A stretch of 5,746 nt of DNA from the NCBI GenBank assembly GCA_946478635.1, contig CAMLCX010000343.1, forward strand, positions 1-5,746. Direction: 5' to 3'. This document shows positions 4,680 through 5,746 of the stretch, piece by piece. This DNA comes from an uncultured Pseudomonadota bacterium (GTDB lineage: Bacteria; Desulfobacterota_B; Binatia; UBA9968). Within the stretch, counting starts at the first letter, position 1. Each line of letters opens with the position of its first letter. Both the position numbers and the translations under genes were made by a program. The notes below the pieces were generated by a model. That model made no database searches and was not told the origin of the DNA. It saw only the letters and a list, made by a program, of their open reading frames with translations.

Positions 4680-5746
4680 ATGTACCATTGGTTGGCGTGT
4701 TATGGGCTCATTCTGTATTTTTTCTCGAGCGGCTTCGCATACGCCGTGGAGTCCAATCCCGCCTGGCAGACGGAGTGGGAGCGGACGGTTAAGGCTGCGG
4801 AGGAAGAAGGACAGTTGACGGTCTACATCGCCGGCTATGGCGCGTTGATCGATGCGGGGGTGTTTCAGAAGGCTTACCCGAAAATCAAGGTTACCAGTGT
4901 CACCGGTTCTGGCACGCAGCTCGCGCCGCGCATCGTCGCCGAGCGGCGCGGCGAAAAATTTCTTGTTGACGTTTATAGCGGTGGTGGCACGTCGCTCTAT
5001 CAAAACCTCTATCTCGGGAAGATGCTCGATCCGATCAAGCCGGCGCTGATCTTGCCGGAAGTTATCGATCCGACCAAGTGGTGGGGGGGCAAGCAAAAAT
5101 ACATCGACCGCGAGGGGCGCTACATTATTGTTTACGAAGGCAACGTAGCGGCGGGGGCGAGTCCGGCTTACAACACGAATCTGATCAATCCCAAAGACTA
5201 CAGGTCCTTATGGGATTTTCTGAATCCCAAGCTCAAAGGCAAGATCGTTTCTCCCGACATTAGACGCGTGCGCGGTACCGGACCATCGCTGCAATACCTT
5301 TATTACCATGCGGATCTCGGTCCTGAGTTCCTGCGGCGTTTTTACGGGGAAATGGACGTTACTTTGACCGCTGACCTGCGCCAGGCGTTGGATTGGCTCG
5401 CGGTGGGCAAGTTTGCATTGTCGATGCCTTCGCAAAGTTCCTACACGGCCAAAGCCAAGACACAGGGGTTGCCTGTGGATGAATTCGATCCGCATCACTT
5501 CAAAGAAGGCGCCAGCCTCTCCGTGGCTTTCGGCCAACTGGCGTTGATGAACCGCGCGCCCCATCCCAACGCTGCCAAGGTGTTTGTCAATTGGCTGCTC
5601 TCGCGCGAAGGGCAAAGCGCCTTCCAGCGAATTATCAGCACACCGGGAGAAGCGAAGAACTCGCGCCGCATCGACGTGCCGAAGGACCACATTCCGGCGT
5701 CGGAACGGCGCGTCGATGGGGTAAAGTATTTTGACGGCGACGACCT
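4680..5746 (+). CDS. Extracellular solute-binding protein (ABC transporter, FbpA/TbpA-like), 3' partial
   Basis: An open frame of 355 codons runs off the window end without a stop, so only the extreme C-terminus is probably missing. Residues 1-22 look like a signal peptide: a hydrophobic core (LACYGLILYFF) with an A-Y-A cleavage site after A22 and a weakly charged n-region with no Lys or Arg. The mature part has the layout of the iron(III)/thiamine-type periplasmic binding family: AAEEEGQLTVY (39-49), FQKAYPKIKV (62-71), LAPRIVAERRGEKFLVDVY (81-99), AYNTNLINPK (163-172), WDFLNPKLKGKIV (178-190), and a C-terminal NAAKVFVNWLLSREGQ segment (297-312). It should bind a ligand in the periplasm and deliver it to an ABC permease, expected downstream but outside the window. 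The ligand cannot be read from the sequence: iron for the oxygenase or an aromatic acid are both plausible. The unbroken frame argues against a frameshift at the 5091 poly-G run. Confidence 0.88.
   Translation, partial: MYHWLACYGLILYFFSSGFAYAVESNPAWQTEWERTVKAAEEEGQLTVYIAGYGALIDAGVFQKAYPKIKVTSVTGSGTQLAPRIVAERRGEKFLVDVYSGGGTSLYQNLYLGKMLDPIKPALILPEVIDPTKWWGGKQKYIDREGRYIIVYEGNVAAGASPAYNTNLINPKDYRSLWDFLNPKLKGKIVSPDIRRVRGTGPSLQYLYYHADLGPEFLRRFYGEMDVTLTADLRQALDWLAVGKFALSMPSQSSYTAKAKTQGLPVDEFDPHHFKEGASLSVAFGQLALMNRAPHPNAAKVFVNWLLSREGQSAFQRIISTPGEAKNSRRIDVPKDHIPASERRVDGVKYFDGDD

Noticed and set aside
5088..5096. Possible frameshift at the G-run in the solute-binding protein
   Set aside because: The frame reads WWGGKQKY through the run and stays consistent with the family on both sides.
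5208..5690. Minus-strand open frame of 160 codons
   Set aside because: It is a shadow of the solute-binding protein, whose plus-strand frame is open from 4680 to the window end and matches a known family.

Overview
The window reads as a single plus-strand gene cluster from an uncultured, moderately GC-rich bacterium. The style of the proteins (a UbiD, a phthalate-dioxygenase-type Rieske protein, a Gfo/Idh/MocA dehydrogenase and an FbpA/TbpA-like binding protein side by side) and the dispersed palindromes between genes resemble metagenome-derived Binatota, Deltaproteobacteria, Rokubacteria or Tectomicrobia genomes. That placement is an impression from family knowledge and is not proven by anything in the sequence.

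Layout. Positions 1-161 are non-coding and consist largely of repeat-like pieces: three 9-bp tandem units (46-72), a long imperfect palindrome (75-117) and a second partial copy of part of it (143-160) that carries the ribosome binding site of the first gene. A UbiD-family decarboxylase follows (162-1619). The stretch 1620-1760 has no convincing gene and holds two copies, in opposite orientations, of a GC-rich palindromic repeat. A small DUF559 (restriction-endonuclease-fold, Vsr-like) gene occupies 1761-2165, and a third copy of the repeat forms its last codons. It overlaps by ATGA a Rieske non-haem iron ring-hydroxylating oxygenase (2162-3439), which overlaps by TTGA a Gfo/Idh/MocA dehydrogenase (3436-4623). 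After a 56-nt gap with a small repeat comes an exported solute-binding protein (4680 to the window end, incomplete at its C-terminus).

How the genes may work together. Phthalate-type degradation uses a Rieske oxygenase (cis-dihydrodiol formation), a Gfo/Idh/MocA-family dihydrodiol dehydrogenase (rearomatisation) and a decarboxylase. Here the first two are adjacent and translationally coupled, and a UbiD enzyme could take the decarboxylation step. The binding protein would serve uptake, of either the substrate or iron. This is inference: the substrate cannot be read from the sequence, and no oxygenase reductase, UbiX prenyltransferase or ring-cleavage enzyme lies in the window.

The most unusual element is the DUF559 gene. 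It is tightly bracketed by inverted copies of the palindromic repeat, has lower GC than the Rieske gene, takes its Shine-Dalgarno sequence and its C-terminal codons from the repeats, and is spliced into the translation chain of a catabolic operon. This looks like a small mobile or selfish cassette that has settled into the operon without breaking it.
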